Shown here: positions 21,348-34,462 of the stretch, one piece after another
Numbering within the stretch: the stretch's first letter is position 1
Layout: each line of letters begins with the position of its first letter
From: Opisthocomus hoazin
Taxonomy: Eukaryota > Chordata > Aves > Opisthocomiformes > Opisthocomidae
DNA length: 64,000 bases
Direction: 5' to 3'
Assembly: GCF_030867145.1 (NCBI RefSeq)
Contig: NC_134439.1
Span: 8,035,379-8,099,378 of the forward strand
Position numbers and translations under genes: made by a program
Notes under the pieces: generated by a model
Told to the model about the DNA's origin: nothing
The model's database searches: none
Seen by the model: only the letters and a program-made list of their open reading frames with translations

Positions 21348-22874
21348 ATGGGCACCTTTCCGAGTAAAAGACCCATCCCAAGGGGCACGCCTTTGGGGTG
21401 TATTTTAAAGCACTGGAAAAAACTGGGGGGGGATCCTTTAACTCGGAAACAGTTAATTGAATACTGTAATCATTGGTGGCCGTTATATATTCTGGATGAT
21501 GGGGAGAAGTGGCCGGAGGACGGGACACTGCGTTATAATACCATTTTACAATTGACGTTGTTTTGTAAAAGGGAAGGTAAATAGGAAGAAATGACATACG
21601 TAGATTTGTTTTTCTCGCTGAGAAATCATCCGGAATGGCAAAGGCAGTGTGGGATACATTCGCATAGTTCTGTGGTAATGGCTTTGGGAAAGGGAAAATG
21701 TAAGAAAGGTTCAAAGAAATGTTGCGCCGCTTGTGGTGTCGGAAAAGAATGTTTGAAGTTTGAGTCTGAGGAGGATGATGTCGAACTAATGGTGGCACCG
21801 CGTCGGAAATGGGGGGATAATTATGAAAAGGGATCCGAGATCAGTAACCCTTCCACCTCCCCTCTGGGGGAGGGTGCGGGAGGATTTAGCCCGGTTTCGG
21901 GAAGAACGCGGGGAAGGACAGGGGGGGCAGCGGAGCCAGCTCCCCTCCAAGCCCCACTCCGAGAAGCAGTAGGAAATACTGGTCTGGTGACAGTAAAGGT
22001 TCCGTTTTCAATAACTGATTTAAGGTCTTGGAAGGAGATAGCGGGCACTTATCGAGAGGACCCTGAAAGAGTAGCAAAGGTCTTTGAGACAATAATTAGG
22101 ACCCAGGATCCTGATTGGAATGATTTGCAGGTAATTTTAGATACTTTGCTTGATGGCACGGAGAAAAGGATGGTACTGAATACTGCTAAGAAACAGGTAG
22201 AGGGAGCTCACGCTCATGGAGATTTGCAGGGAACGGTAGATCAGAACTTTCCCTCTTCAGATCCCGACTGGGACCCGAATCAGCCGGGACCCAGAGGAAT
22301 GTTGACCAGATATCAGAGGTGGATTTTGTTCGGTGTTAAACATGCAATGCCAAAGGCGATAAATTGGTCAAAAATTTATGAAATAAGGCAGGAACTAAAT
22401 GAGTCTCCTTCAGCTTTTATGGAGAGACTGAAGGAAACTGCCCGAAAGTATACTAATTTGGACCCAGAACAACCAGACGAAGCAATACAATTGGCCTCCA
22501 TATTCATGGGTCAATCGGCTCCCGATATTAGGAAAAAGCTCCAAAAATTGGCAGGACCTGAATCTAGAGATTTGGGGAAAATGCTCGAAGTAGCATGGAT
22601 TGTGTATAATAATAGAGAAAAAGAGAAGGAAGTAAAACAAGCTCGGAGAGATGGAAAGTTATTGGCGGCTCTAACTGGGAATAATAGAAGAGGCAGAGGA
22701 AGAGGAAGAGGGATGAATGTTGGAGAAAGAGAGAGGATAAATCTTCGATTAGCACCGGACCAATGTGCTATTTGTAAGGAACGTGGGCACTGGAAAAGAC
22801 AATGTCCTAAGGCCGAGGAATTAGATCCGACTCTTCACGCGATTAAATTGATGACTTTAGATGAGGAATCATGA
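21348..22874 (+). pseudogene. gag: ERV-a copy 2 gag, interrupted by TAG
   Basis: Same gene as copy 1, with TAG at 21582-21584 in the matrix part and the remaining 427 codons open from 21591. The single zinc knuckle is at 22764-22805. No residue difference from copy 1 was seen. Ends with TGA at 22872-22874, in frame with protease. Confidence 0.92.
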
Positions 22875-25800
22875 AGAGGACCGGGGGAGTCAACCCTAGC
22901 TGAACCCCTGGTTACACTAAAGCTAGGGAATGAAGAAATAGAATTTTTAGTAGATACGGGAGCCACTTATTCGGTATTAAACACATGTAAAGGAAAATGT
23001 AGTCATCAGTCGGTAGATGTCGTTGGTGCGACAGGACAAAAGGAAAATCGGCCTTTTCTAGAACCATTAAAATTTAAATTGGGAAAACAGTGGGTAACAC
23101 ACCAGTTTTTATATATGCCTGAATGCCCTTTGCCTTTGTTAGGGCGAGATTTGTTAAATAAATTAGAAGCACAAATAACTTTTAAAAATGGGGAAATTGA
23201 ATTATTGATACCTGAATCAAAAGCCATAGAGGCAAAAGTATTTATGTTACAGGATTCTTTTAAAGAAGAACGAATTCCAGAAGAGGTGGAAAATGCTGTG
23301 ACCCCCTTGGTTTGGGCAAGTGAGATTCCAGGACGATCTAAACTGGCAGAACCGGTAAAAGTGACCTTAAAACCCGGATCCAAACCGGTAAGACAAAAAC
23401 AGTATCCTATTAAGTGGGAAGCACGAAAAGGATTAGAGGGGTTAATCATGAAATTTTTGGAATATGGGCTTTTAGTAGAATGCGAGTCAGAATACAACAC
23501 ACCTATATTACCGGTAAAGAAACCTGGGGGACGGGAATATCGATTAGTCCAGGATCTAAGAGCTATAAATCAAATAGTTCAAGATATACACCCAGTAGTG
23601 GCCAATCCCTATACTTTATTGACATCCCTGAAAGAGGAATATAAATGGTTTACTGTACTAGATTTAAAGGATGCCTTCTTTTGCATACCTCTGGATGCAC
23701 AAAGTCAAAGCATATTTGCTTTTGAATGGGAAAGCCCTGCAACAGGACGAAAGATGCAACTGACATGGACTGTACTTCCACAAGGATTTAAAAATAGCCC
23801 CACAATATTTGGAAACCAGTTGGCAAAGGAATTAGAATTATGGAAAAGACAAAACCAGGAAAAGGGGACATTGTTACAATATGTGGATGATATTCTAATA
23901 GCAGCAGAAAGCAAAGAAAAATGTTTTGAAATTACTATCAGTTTGTTAAATTTCCTGGGCCAAGGAGGATATAGAGTCTCCAGAAATAAGGCCCAGATAG
24001 GAAGAGAAGCAGTGATTTATCTGGGATTTGAAATATCTCAAGGGCAAAGGCAATTAAGCAACGAAAGAAAGGAAGCCATTTGCCAAACCCCAGAACCTAA
24101 CAGTCCAAAGGAGCTGAGAACCTTTTTGGGAATGATTGGATGGTGTCGGCTTTGGATTCCAAACTATGGACTATATGTGAAGCCACTTTACAACGCTTTA
24201 AGAGAATCCAAAGACTTGTATTTGACATGGACACCTGAATGCCAAAAATCATTTAAAGAACTTAAAAAAGCATTGATGATGGTCCCTGCTTTGGGTTTAC
24301 CTAATTTAACCAAACCTTTTGAACTGTTTGTCCATGAGAGGCAGCATCTGGCTCTTGGAGTGCTGGCACAACGTCTGGGATCCTGGAAGAGACCAGTAGG
24401 ATACTTCTCTAAACAACTTGACAGCGTGAGTAAAGGATGGCCGAGATGTTTGCGTGCTGTGGCAGCGACAGTATTGCTGATTCAAGAAGCTCGAAAATTG
24501 ACTATGGGCCAAAAGATAGTGGTGTATGTACCACACATGGTGGTAACTGTTCTAGAACAAAAGGGGGGTCATTGGCTGTCCCCCAGCAGAATGCTAAAAT
24601 ATCAAGTTGTCTTGCTGGAGCAAGATGATGTGGAATTAAAAACCACAACCATTGTAAATCCAGCAATGTTTCTATCGACGGAGAATCCGACAGAAAATCT
24701 AGAACATGACTGCCTGCTAACTGTTGAACAAGTCTATTCTAGCAGACCGGACCTGAGGGATGAGCCTCTGGAGAATCCTGATCTGGAGTTGTTCACGGAT
24801 GGAAGCAGCTTTGTGAAAGGAGGAAGACGAATGGCCGGATATGCTGTTGTCACCACGACCGAGGTATTGGAGTCAGGAACGCTACCTGCAAATACCTCGG
24901 CACAGAAAGCAGAACTGGTGGCATTGAGGCAAGCCTTGCGAATGGCCGAAGGAAAAAGAGTAAATATATGGACTGATTCTAAATATGCATTTGGTGTAAT
25001 TCATGCTCATGGAGCCATCTGAAAAAAAAGAGGACTGCTCTCAGCCCAAGGTTCATCGATAAAACATAAAGAAGAAATCCTTCAGCTCCTCGAAGAAGCG
25101 CAGAAACCAAAGGAAGTGGCAGTGATGCACTGCAAGGCTCATCAATTTGGTCGAACAGCTGTAAACATAGGTAATCGATTGGCAGACAAAACAGCAAAGG
25201 AGGCTGCTGAACAAGGTATCTTTGCACTAGTACCAGTAAAACAAATAAAAATCCCAAATCTAAAGCCAAAATACAGCAAATTGGATGAACAATTAGCAGA
25301 ACAATTGAAAGCATCACAAAATACAGAAGGGTGGTGGGTAACGCCAGAAAAACAGGTAATTGTAACCCCGCAAGTTATGTTAGAACTTGCAAAAGAAAAA
25401 CATACACAGACACATTGGGGCGTAGATGCTATGCTCTCAAGTCTAAAATCATCTGTGGTGTGTGTAGGAATGACAAGAGTAGTTAAATCCATAATAACTA
25501 AGTGTCCAATTTGTCTCAAAAATAATCCTTTAAATCGGAAAAGGGCACCCCTAGGGGTAACAAAACAGGGTAACACTCCAGGAGATTACTGGCAAGTTGA
25601 TTTTTCTGAACTCCCCAGGCAGAATGGGTTCAGGTATCTATTAGTATTAATTGATACTTTTTCTGGATGGCCGGAAGCCTTTCCTTGTCGCACCAACAAA
25701 GCGAGAGAAGTAGTTAAAATATTGTTAAAAGAAATAATACCAAGGTTTGGGGTACCAATTGGCATGTCTTCCGATAGGGGACCACATTTTGTAGCAGAAA

Positions 25801-26408
25801 TAGTTCAACAAGTAAGTAAAATTTTAGGGATAAATTGAGATTTACATACCCCCTGGAGGCCACAATCAAGTGGAAGAATTGAAAGAATGAATCAGACATT
25901 AAAGTGACAAATAAGTAAAATTTGTCAAGAGGTGTCTTTAAAATGGCCACAAGCTTTACCATTAGCACTTCTGAGAATCAGAGTTCAACCTAGATCTAAA
26001 GATGGTGTAAGTCCATACGAAATTCTGTATGGCAAACCTTATCAGACTCCTTTGATCCCAGGGGATATGAAAATAACAGGGGAAACAGATTTAAAATTAT
26101 ATTTGATTTCTTTAGGAAGAACACTTGAAGCACTCCGAAAGTACGTTGTACTGACCAGATCACTTGCTTTGGATACACCTGTGCATCAGTATCAACCAGG
26201 TGATTTCGTGTACATAAAGACTTGGAACTCTGAACCACTGCAGGAGAAGTGGAAAGGACCTTTTCAGGTACTGTTAACAACTTACACTGCGACCAAAGTA
26301 GAAGGAGTAGAACCGTAAATACACTACACTCGAGTGAAGAGAGCCCCTTCGTGGAAAGTCGTCAATAGAGATCCAAAAACTGCAAAACTGATTTTAAAAT
26401 ATATCTAA
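22875..26408 (+). pseudogene. pol: ERV-a copy 2 pro-pol, four stops
   Basis: Same domains as copy 1: protease DTGA near 22953, YVDD at 23880-23891, RNase H, and integrase with HHCC, DDE and GPF. Stops at 25020-25022, 25836-25838, 25905-25907 and 26316-26318. No residue difference from copy 1 was seen. Confidence 0.93.
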
Positions 26409-26429
26409 AAGAGTAGCTATTGCTGTAAA

Positions 26430-28127
26430 ATGCGGGGAGACTGTATCTCGATCTGGGAACTGATGATAATGGGAGCACTGTTCAGTATATTAAAAGTAAA
26501 AACAGAAAACATCGATTCACTGCCAATAAAAGCGGAACAATTAATATACCTCCCAAGGAGGACTCCGGAAGAAAATTTGATGATTGGGCTTATAAAAGAA
26601 TTTGCAAACTTACAAAACGTGACCCAAATAACTGCATGTCTTCCAATCCCAAGGGCTGTAGGAGAATCAGTTCCGTGGGGAATCTTAACAACAAATCTAA
26701 GTAACAAAGAACCCAAAAATGACGGTACTCATTGTGAACAAGTTCCCATTGTTGAGTGGCAAGAACGAATAGATCATGTTAGAAAACAATGGAAAACCCC
26801 TGGAAGTAGAGCAAATTGTGAGAAGTTACTAAATTATGTTTTTGTCCAAATAGTTTTTCCCAATATAGGTTGGTGTGTTTATGATGAACCCGTTAAGAAA
26901 AATGTTACTCGAACAATCATGAAATGGGAATGCAAAGAGTCCAACAAAACTAAACAAGAAATAACTTTGTGGGATTCAGTATGGTCAATGGCCATCACAT
27001 CTCAGTTCCAGTATATGGCCAGTGCTCCCTGGTGTTTCACCTGGGATGGAATGATTTTTGCCGCTTTCCCATCGGTCAATGACAAAGGAAGTACTTCCCG
27101 GGAAAAAGAAATTGTAGTACCCTGGTGGAATTGTACAAAAATATATAATTGCAGTACAGTTAGTAAAGCAATCCAAAGTGTTCCACCTTTGGCAGCTGCC
27201 TTGAAATATGGATGCCAGTGTAGGGGACTTAAAAATGATTTACAGTTGACTGATACCTATAAGCCAAAAAGAGGAACATTCTTTAGTTGTAGAAAATCAA
27301 CAATTCAAAGTCCAGGACACTTAGTTTGGGCAATGAGTGATGGAACCTGGTCCACTCACCTACCAGTTGATGGTAAGGTAAAACAAATTACTTTAAGAAT
27401 GCCAACATTATGTCCAATTTGGAAAAAGACTCCCTTTAAGGGGAACTCCGAAAATTTAAAATTAATACGAATAAAAAGATCAAAAGTTAAAGAAGATGAA
27501 AACTGGAATGAGCCTTCAACAGGAGTAAAAATTGGATGAGCCTTAGAATCTTTATTGACTCCCTTATCGACTTATAGGAATAAGGCCTGGTTATATAAAC
27601 TAACTGGTCAAGTAGAAAAATTAACAAATGTAACAAGAAAAGGATTCAGACAGTTAAACCTACAGTTGCAAGCAACCCCAAGAATGACTCTCCAAAATAG
27701 AATGGCCTTAGACATGCTTCTGTTAAAAGAACATGGAGTATGTGAGTACCTAAAAGATAGAATAGATCATTGCTGTCTGCATATCCCCAACGTCACTCAG
27801 GATGTTGAACATGACTTAAACTTACTAAAACAAATAGAAAAAGACACTCAGGAAATTCAACAGGACATGCAAGAAAATTGGCTTAATAAAATTTTTAACG
27901 GATTAGGGTGGAATATTAGCTCTTGGGTCAAATCTTTAATCGGTACCGGACTGCTTTTATTGGTAGTGGTTGTAGTAATAATGCTCATATACTATTGCCT
28001 AAAAAGAGAACTCACCAACAGAACTGCTTTTAATCGGAAAATTATTCAAGCTGTTACTAGAAGACAAAACCCTGGTGAATCGGCTGCTACGCCTCCACCA
28101 CCCTGTAGCGAAATAAATGAATTATAA
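26430..28127 (+). pseudogene. env: ERV-a copy 2 env, interrupted by TGA
   Basis: Same gene as copy 1, with TGA at 27537-27539 between the surface and transmembrane parts. Val replaces the Ala of copy 1 after a surface-subunit Cys. C-X9-CC is at 27741-27776. Confidence 0.9.
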
Positions 28128-28229
28128 AACGAATATAACAATCAATAATTATCTAACCATTGTAATTGAAATAAAGTTTGATATAGAATAGAATGGAAGT
28201 ATTGAAAAGATAATTATTTCAAAACTTCC

Positions 28230-28241
28230 AAAGGGGGGAAA
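28230..28241 (+). other. ERV-a copy 2, polypurine tract
   Basis: AAAGGGGGGAAA directly before the 3' LTR. Confidence 0.9.
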
Positions 28242-28913
28242 TGTAACCAAGGGGATGAAATCTGTTAACCATAAACATAAACCATGTTTCTAGTTATGTC
28301 CCTTGTATAGCCCCTGCCCATCTGGACGCTAGGTCCAGCAACAGAGAGTTTGGTTTCCAGGTAATTATCAATGTTAAACAATAGTAGTGAAGGAAATTTT
28401 TAATAGGAATAGCGTTACTATAGTTGCTGGTGTGTTTGTGGTTTTTATCTATTGTCTAAATTAACTGAAACAAAAGTTTCCCACCTGAAATGTTAGCGGT
28501 CGCCTAGAGCCAGTCAAGGCGACCTAGCTACAGCGACATAGTTACAGCGACCTAGCTACGGGACAAGAGCCAGAAAAGGACTGTGCATGTGCAGAAGCTG
28601 GGGTCAACCAGCGGACACTGTGATGAAGAGGATGAGCCTTCATCTTAGGACCCCCGACGACCACCACTAGGAGGCACTGCGCAAGTGCGGGTGGGAGGAG
28701 TGTATGAAAATGGACTGATTTGACTATGAAAGAAAGGGCTTATGTAATCAGATGAATATGTATATATTAATCTATATAAACTGCGCGGAGGGGGTATGGG
28801 GTATGCACGTTTGGTGGAATTATCCCCCGTGCATCCAGCGCTGCAATAAAGAATGCCTGCCTTTTAACACTACATTGGTGTTAGGAGGTTTTATTCCCGG
28901 ATTTTCGGTGACA
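28242..28913 (+). repeat. ERV-a copy 2, 3' LTR
   Basis: 672 bp. Reads TTAGGAGG near its end, where copy 1 has TTACGAGG. Shares CATAAACATAAA and TATATTAATC with the other 3' LTRs. Its end is ~3.0 kb upstream of keratin copy 3. Confidence 0.93.
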
Positions 28914-28917
28914 GCAA

Positions 28918-31840
28918 GAGCCCACTGAACCTCTTCATGGAGGACATCCGGGGGTGATCCTGCAGGCGGTCATGTGGAAGAATCAACCCCTGAGCTCTCC
29001 ACACACGCAATGTGCATGCAGCTTTCCAGCTGTCAGCGCAGACAAGGAAGCAGACAAGATGTGAGCATGTTAACCGAGCGGGTTAATGCAGAACCTCTAC
29101 CTGCCTGCACCCCTCCATCCCCCTCATCCCTCTTCCATCTCTCTCAGGCACAGGACATCTCTGTTCTTCACACGCTTCAATCTCTTTGCCTCCTGCTGAT
29201 GCTCTCTCTTTTGTCTCTGCTTCTCACACACTCCAATTTGATACAGACTGTGCACAAAGGGACAAGCTCATTCCTAGAAAAGCAGTGAAGAGCTGTTTTC
29301 TGTCAGGAAACTGGGACGTGTGGATTCCTCCCATCAAGGCTGTGGTGATTCCCCTGAGGTGGAGGAGAGACAGCAAAAGCAAAGCCAGAGCTTGGAACAT
29401 TGGTGGGAATCCGGCTGAACAGGACTTCCCCAGGCTCTAGCTGATGGGTCTTTTTCACAGGCTGAGCATTTGGCTGATGTCCAGGTGCACGCCTAGGAAG
29501 AGATTTTCCTTCCTCGGGCTGTTTTGGCTACGACATAAAGCCACAAGAGCAGTCAAGTCTCACAACAAGGGATCCCTTCTGCAACAGTGCGCTGCAGAGG
29601 AGGCTGAGGGAAGAATACGAGCATGACAAGCCAGTCGCATACATCTTTTGAACACTCATTGCCCTGCTGCTCTTAGCTTCAGCTCAGGGGGTTGGATGGA
29701 GCCTTGTGGTGTTCTGGTGGCATCCCTCAATAGCTCTCCCACAAGTCCAGGCCCTGCGTGAATGTCACGGTTTCATTGGGCTACTTTGCTCCTTGCTCAA
29801 GACCCTGGGTCTGATCTCAGACACAAAAGTCACACCAGCATGCTGTTAATGACAGTTGTCTTTGCTGCACAGGCTGCGGAGCCAGAGACCCAGCCTCACC
29901 ACAACCGCAACACGCTACTGCTGGACAAGCTGAGGTCTATAAACAAAGAGTGCTGGGGAGGGAAGCACTCCACAGGGAACACTCACCCACACACCCCCTC
30001 TTTCTGTGTTGTGCTACTTGCAGTGGGTAACCATGTGGCCTCAGCAGAGAAGCAGCTTATGCCGTCCTGCAGCTTGGCTTCCCGCACACGGAAAAGCATC
30101 TGGGAGTTCTCCACAGACAGCACAGAGGAGAACCTCTCTGAGTTTACCCAAGGTTTCCATTTACCCATGCACAGCAGCAACGCAGAGGCCTGCGTCCGCA
30201 CCTCCTCTTGCTCCAATCCTTGCTAGCCTCAAAGACGCATCTCACCAAAGGCTGCAAGTCCCACCAGGACTGCCAGAAAATACAGGACTGCATCATGCTT
30301 TCCCTTTCACAAGTTGCACACAGACTTCCGAGAAAGAGGGTGTTGGTGCTTGCAGGTTCCTATCTTCTCCTTCCTCTGCCACCTGAAAACAGCCTCCCAA
30401 CATACCTGTGGGGAGTGGAGAAAATCTCTTCAGCTGCTGCTCCAACAGACCTCCTCACATCCCCAAGCTGCTGACCCAGGGAGGCTCTCTAGAGAGATGA
30501 CAGACTGGCGCTCGTCCCAAGGAGAGGAATCAAGTTGCAGTCTTTGCTACACCACAGTTTCCATAGGGCCAGGGCCAGGTTTTTCAGCACTTGAAGATTC
30601 TTCCTTGAGCAGTGCGGCAGCAGCTGGGCTTTTAACAGCCCCCAAAGTCAGAAGGTGTTTGAGCATCCCCTCAGGCAGACACACCTGCTGGAGAAGTGCT
30701 GCCTCCAAACTCACCGTCACACGGTCAAAGGGGTCTTGGCCACCTCAAAATTTAGGTAGTAGGCAAAGGAAGAGATCATGCAGTCCACTGTCAGGCAACA
30801 GAAGGCTGCCAGGAACCTTCCAGCATCTTGCGTCTCATGGTGATCTCAGTGACCCCAACCTTTCCGCGTTTAGGAAGGGGTGCGTGATCATTTTCTCTGG
30901 CCGTATGGTACCCAGCTGGACACGAGGTCTGCGTCCTGAGAGTGGAAAAGGCCCCCTTCAAGACCACTCCTGTTCACCTCTGCTATAGGTACAGTCTGAA
31001 CTGATAGAGGACCAGGCAGGGACAAAAGATCCCCAGGGTCTGGCTGGACCCAGGACTCTCTTCCCAAAGGCCTCTTTCCAGCTGTGACAAAGCTCTGCTC
31101 TTCAACACGTCATCTCTGCTTGGCAAATTTCATAGTGATTGACTCCTGCGGTATGAACTTGACTTCCTCTGAGCCTCCCCATAGTGTCTTTACAGCAAGT
31201 GTCTGCTTCAGGCACTCGTTCAGTCTCCAGGACCTCACATCATCCACACTGAAAGAATAGGACTCATATACCCTGGCGAAAAAAAACAGGCCCCAGGCAT
31301 GCTCCTGGCGACCTGCAGGGCTTGCACAGGGAGAGAATGCGGCAAATGAGCCCAGCAAAATGTTCCAAACAGCATTGTTAGTGTTGCAGTAGGGTCCAAC
31401 ACTCCCAGCAGAAGCCCACCTGCGTGCAGCAATGAGCAACCATCAGAGAGAGGTGGGAGGAGCAAGAGAAAAGGGTGTGGCATGTCATCTTACCCGGGAG
31501 TCCTTAGGCATGTGGACGAGAAGCAGGAGAGCGGTGCCTAGTTCCTGACAACTTTGCCACAAACAAGCTCACAGGAATGACCCAGGTGCACATCACCTGC
31601 CACCACGGGGTGCCACCAGCACTTGAGCTGAGTCTTCTGCCTGCGATGATGTCTTTCTGCCCCAGAATGCCAAGGGACTCTCATTCTGGAAATTACAGAA
31701 GCCTTCCTATGGGGAAGCACGTGGCATCAGCCAGGAAATGAAAAGGCAGCAGTGCAGGAAACCAGGACACAGCCCATGCCATTAGCTGAGACGCTTTGCG
31801 TTTGACGTGAACTTGTCAGAAAATTATTACTTCCCCAAAG
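28918..31840. other. Unit 2 distal spacer, upstream of keratin copy 3
   Basis: Near-identical to 12918-15840; no gene recognised. Confidence 0.5.
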
Positions 31841-31851
31841 GCTGCCTCTGG

Positions 31852-31880
31852 GCCTGAGGCAGTGCAGGACTACTATAAAA
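31852..31880 (+). promoter_or_regulatory. Keratin copy 3 proximal promoter: AP-2-like site and TATA box
   Basis: GCCTGAGGC at 31852-31860 and TATAAAA at 31874-31880, spaced as in copy 2. Confidence 0.75.
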
Positions 31881-31903
31881 GGCAGCCCAACTCTCGGCTC
31901 TCT

Positions 31904-32251
31904 CATCCGCTTCTCTCGCCTCCTTCTCATAGGGAATCAGGTGAGTGTGAAGCGTCTTCTCCTCCTGCTCCAAGATCAGGTCTTTCCCCAATGTCTGTCT
32001 CAGCTGACAGGGGCTGTCCCAGCACCAGGCCGGGAGCTGTGTCTCATGGGAGAGGGAAGGGCAGAGAACGTCTTCCACTGGGAGAGCCTGGCACTTAGCT
32101 GAAGTGACTCTTCGGCTTTCAGCTGGACAGCCTATGCTGGGCAAGTAGGGGCCTTGGCTTCCCCGTGGTCAGGTGCAGTGCTGCTGCTCATGTGTCCCTG
32201 TTTTCTGCTTCCCCCTGCCCTCTCTCGCAGGTGCTCCTCCAGGCCAGAGAC
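31904..32251 (+). other. Keratin copy 3 non-coding exon 1, intron 1 and 5' UTR
   Basis: Donor GTGAGT at 31941, acceptor CAG ending at 32230 (290-bp intron), start site expected near 31904. Confidence 0.85.
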
Positions 32252-32557
32252 ATGTCCTGCTGCAACCCGTGCCTGCCATGCCAGCCCTGCGGCCCAACCC
32301 CGCTGGCCAACAGCTGCAATGAGCCCTGTTTCAGGCAGTGCCAGAGCTCCACCGTCGTCATTGAGCCCTCCCCCGTGGTGGTGACCCTGCCCGGACCCAT
32401 CCTCAGCTCCTTCCCGCAGAACACCGTTGTGGGATCCTCCACCTCCGCCGCTGCTGGCAGCATCCTCAGCTCTCAGGGAGTGCCCATCTCCTCCGGAGGC
32501 TTTGATCTCTCCTGCATTACCAGCCGCTACTGTGGCAGCAGATGTCAGCCCTGCTAA
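32252..32557 (+). CDS. Feather-type beta-keratin, copy 3
   Basis: 101 residues, identical in protein to copy 1 (Val at 35 and 59), but with the GAT codon for Asp85 seen in copies 2 and 4. This mix of copy-1 and copy-2 states fits gene conversion among the units. Promoter and intron are intact, so it is probably functional. Confidence 0.95.
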   Translation: MSCCNPCLPCQPCGPTPLANSCNEPCFRQCQSSTVVIEPSPVVVTLPGPILSSFPQNTVVGSSTSAAAGSILSSQGVPISSGGFDLSCITSRYCGSRCQPC

Positions 32558-32862
32558 AGCTGCTGGCGATGACCCCGGGCAAGAACCTCCAAGACCTCAG
32601 AACATGGTGCTCGACAGAAGATAGAGCTCTGGGGCATTGCATTTAGAGCTTTGGGCCATTCTTCTGCTTCTGCTTCTTCTTCTACTCTCCTCTCTCTCTC
32701 CTTCCTGTGCTGTCGCTGTCTCCCAGCGCCAGCCTGGTAGAGATGTGTTCGCCTCCTTCCCGCTGCAGGGCAAGCAGACGGAACCCCTGCAGAAGCTCCA
32801 GCACATCTCAGTGCCTGCCCCTGGCGCTCCCTGCGAGCCACCTCCTCTTCATTTTCAGACTC

Positions 32863-32868
32863 ATTAAA
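32863..32868 (+). other. Keratin copy 3 polyadenylation signal (ATTAAA)
   Basis: Same position relative to the stop codon as in the other copies. Confidence 0.75.
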
Positions 32869-32892
32869 ATTGTGCTGCATCGAAATCCGGGC

Positions 32893-34077
32893 CTCCGAGT
32901 CCTCCTTTCTTCTGAGGCAAGTCTTCTAGTCTGCTCAGGAAAGACGGTGGCTTTTTGGAGAGGGTTAGGGTGGGCACAAAAGAAGACCCTTCCTCAGTCC
33001 CAGAGGAAAGAGAGGAGAGGACTCAATGCACTGGGCTGCCTGCTGCGCCCTGTCCCTTGGAGTTGAGGAAGACATGCCTGGCTGCTCCACAGGCATTGGG
33101 CAACATTCAGCCTTGCTGCATGTGTTCTCAGATGGGCCTGGAGCACCGGGCCCTGGAGAAAGTTCTGTCAACAGAGAGCCCATAAAACTGCTGTCCTTGA
33201 GTGAGGAGCCCATGGCAGCAGGAGGCCAAAGGATGAGGTCAGCAGCCCCTCTGTCTCTTGGGGAAGGGACGTCCTCTAGGCCTGGATGGAGCTGTGCTGG
33301 GGGAGGAGGCTCAAGTGGAGAATGGCTCCAAAGGGTGTCAGCAGTGGGCATCTAGAGGCAATAATACCCGGTGACAGCCCACAGCCTCATCCCCCCTTGC
33401 CTTCCTTTCCATTGCCTCATCTTGGGTCCACAGCCAGCACGCACAAGCACAGGCACATGAGATAGGTACCTCATACGGTCCTGGAGCACCTGGCAGGGCC
33501 CAGCTGCTGTCCAGATTGGCAGGGCTGAGGCAATTCACCAGTTAGTACTGGTATCGGCCACACAAATGGACTCACCACTCCCTGTGAATCCAACAGCCAC
33601 ATGGGCACTGCAGCTCCAGGACAGCACCCAGCACCCAGAGACCCATGGCTGCTCTCTAGTCCTTGGTCTCCTCCAAGCCTGGGGCAGCTTGCCTCGGCTT
33701 CTGAGGTGGCACCACTGCCAGGCTCCAGCTCTGATCCAGAAAGGTTCTGTGCAAGTGCAGTTACCCCCTTTGCAACACTAGCAATAGTCTACCATAGAAA
33801 GAACAGAGATTCTGACAGACGACTGGATATTTTTGAGGAAAAAATCTCGTCCCCTCACCCAGCAAGCAGTTCCCGAGGACTACTGCAAGCATGGCCCTGA
33901 TCACAAGCACATCTCCTGCTTGGTTCTCACCCTTTTCAGTGCTGCACAGCTGAAGATGCAATTTGGGGTATGTGGAAAGGCCTTTAGCCTATGCGGAGAT
34001 TGGCACGTGCCTAGGAGCTGTAAGAAGGTCGTCCTAGGAGCGAGGATGCTGGCTTCTCATGTAGGGATGATCAGGCT
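32893..34077. other. Unit 3 spacer between keratin gene and OR pseudogene
   Basis: Near-identical to the same stretch in units 1 and 2; no gene seen. Confidence 0.6.
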
Positions 34078-34462
34078 CTATGGGATGTGGATTATTGCCA
34101 AAGACTGATGGACATTTTGAAAGAGCCTCAGCTCAGTGATAGCCAGCACGCAAGGGGAACACGACTGTGGCAGCCAGCAGGCAACGTCAATGGTCTTCCT
34201 GGTGGCAAGGAAAGTCTGCCTCATTTTTGCACACCGGTGGTGGTGTAGCAAATCGCCACAAAGGAAGCCTGACGAGGAAGAAATGCGGTAAGATCTGGAG
34301 GTGCTTATTGCTCCATGCAGTGACAATGAGGAGGTGGTTCCCCACCAGGATTAGAAGATACATGGAGAAGATAATGGCACCTGGGGTCACGTGCCCACCC
34401 AGGGAGGTCAGGAAGCCCAGCAGAAGGAGATCAGTTACAGGCGTCCTGCTCTCCTTTGCCAT
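34078..34462 (-). pseudogene. Olfactory receptor pseudogene fragment, unit 3
   Basis: Same fragment, with the shared frameshift plus the extra 1-bp loss also seen in units 1 and 4. GN motif ILVGNHLLIV as in unit 2. Confidence 0.75.

Larger units (their letters stand above)
20260..28913 (+). mobile_element. ERV-a copy 2: provirus at the same site as copy 1
   Basis: 8654 bp, flanked by GCAA at 20256-20259 and 28914-28917. Every structural feature and all six premature stops of copy 1 recur at +16000. The internal region is almost identical to copy 1 (one env residue and a few silent or leader bases). Its 5' LTR, however, differs from the 3' LTR at about nine sites. Confidence 0.95.
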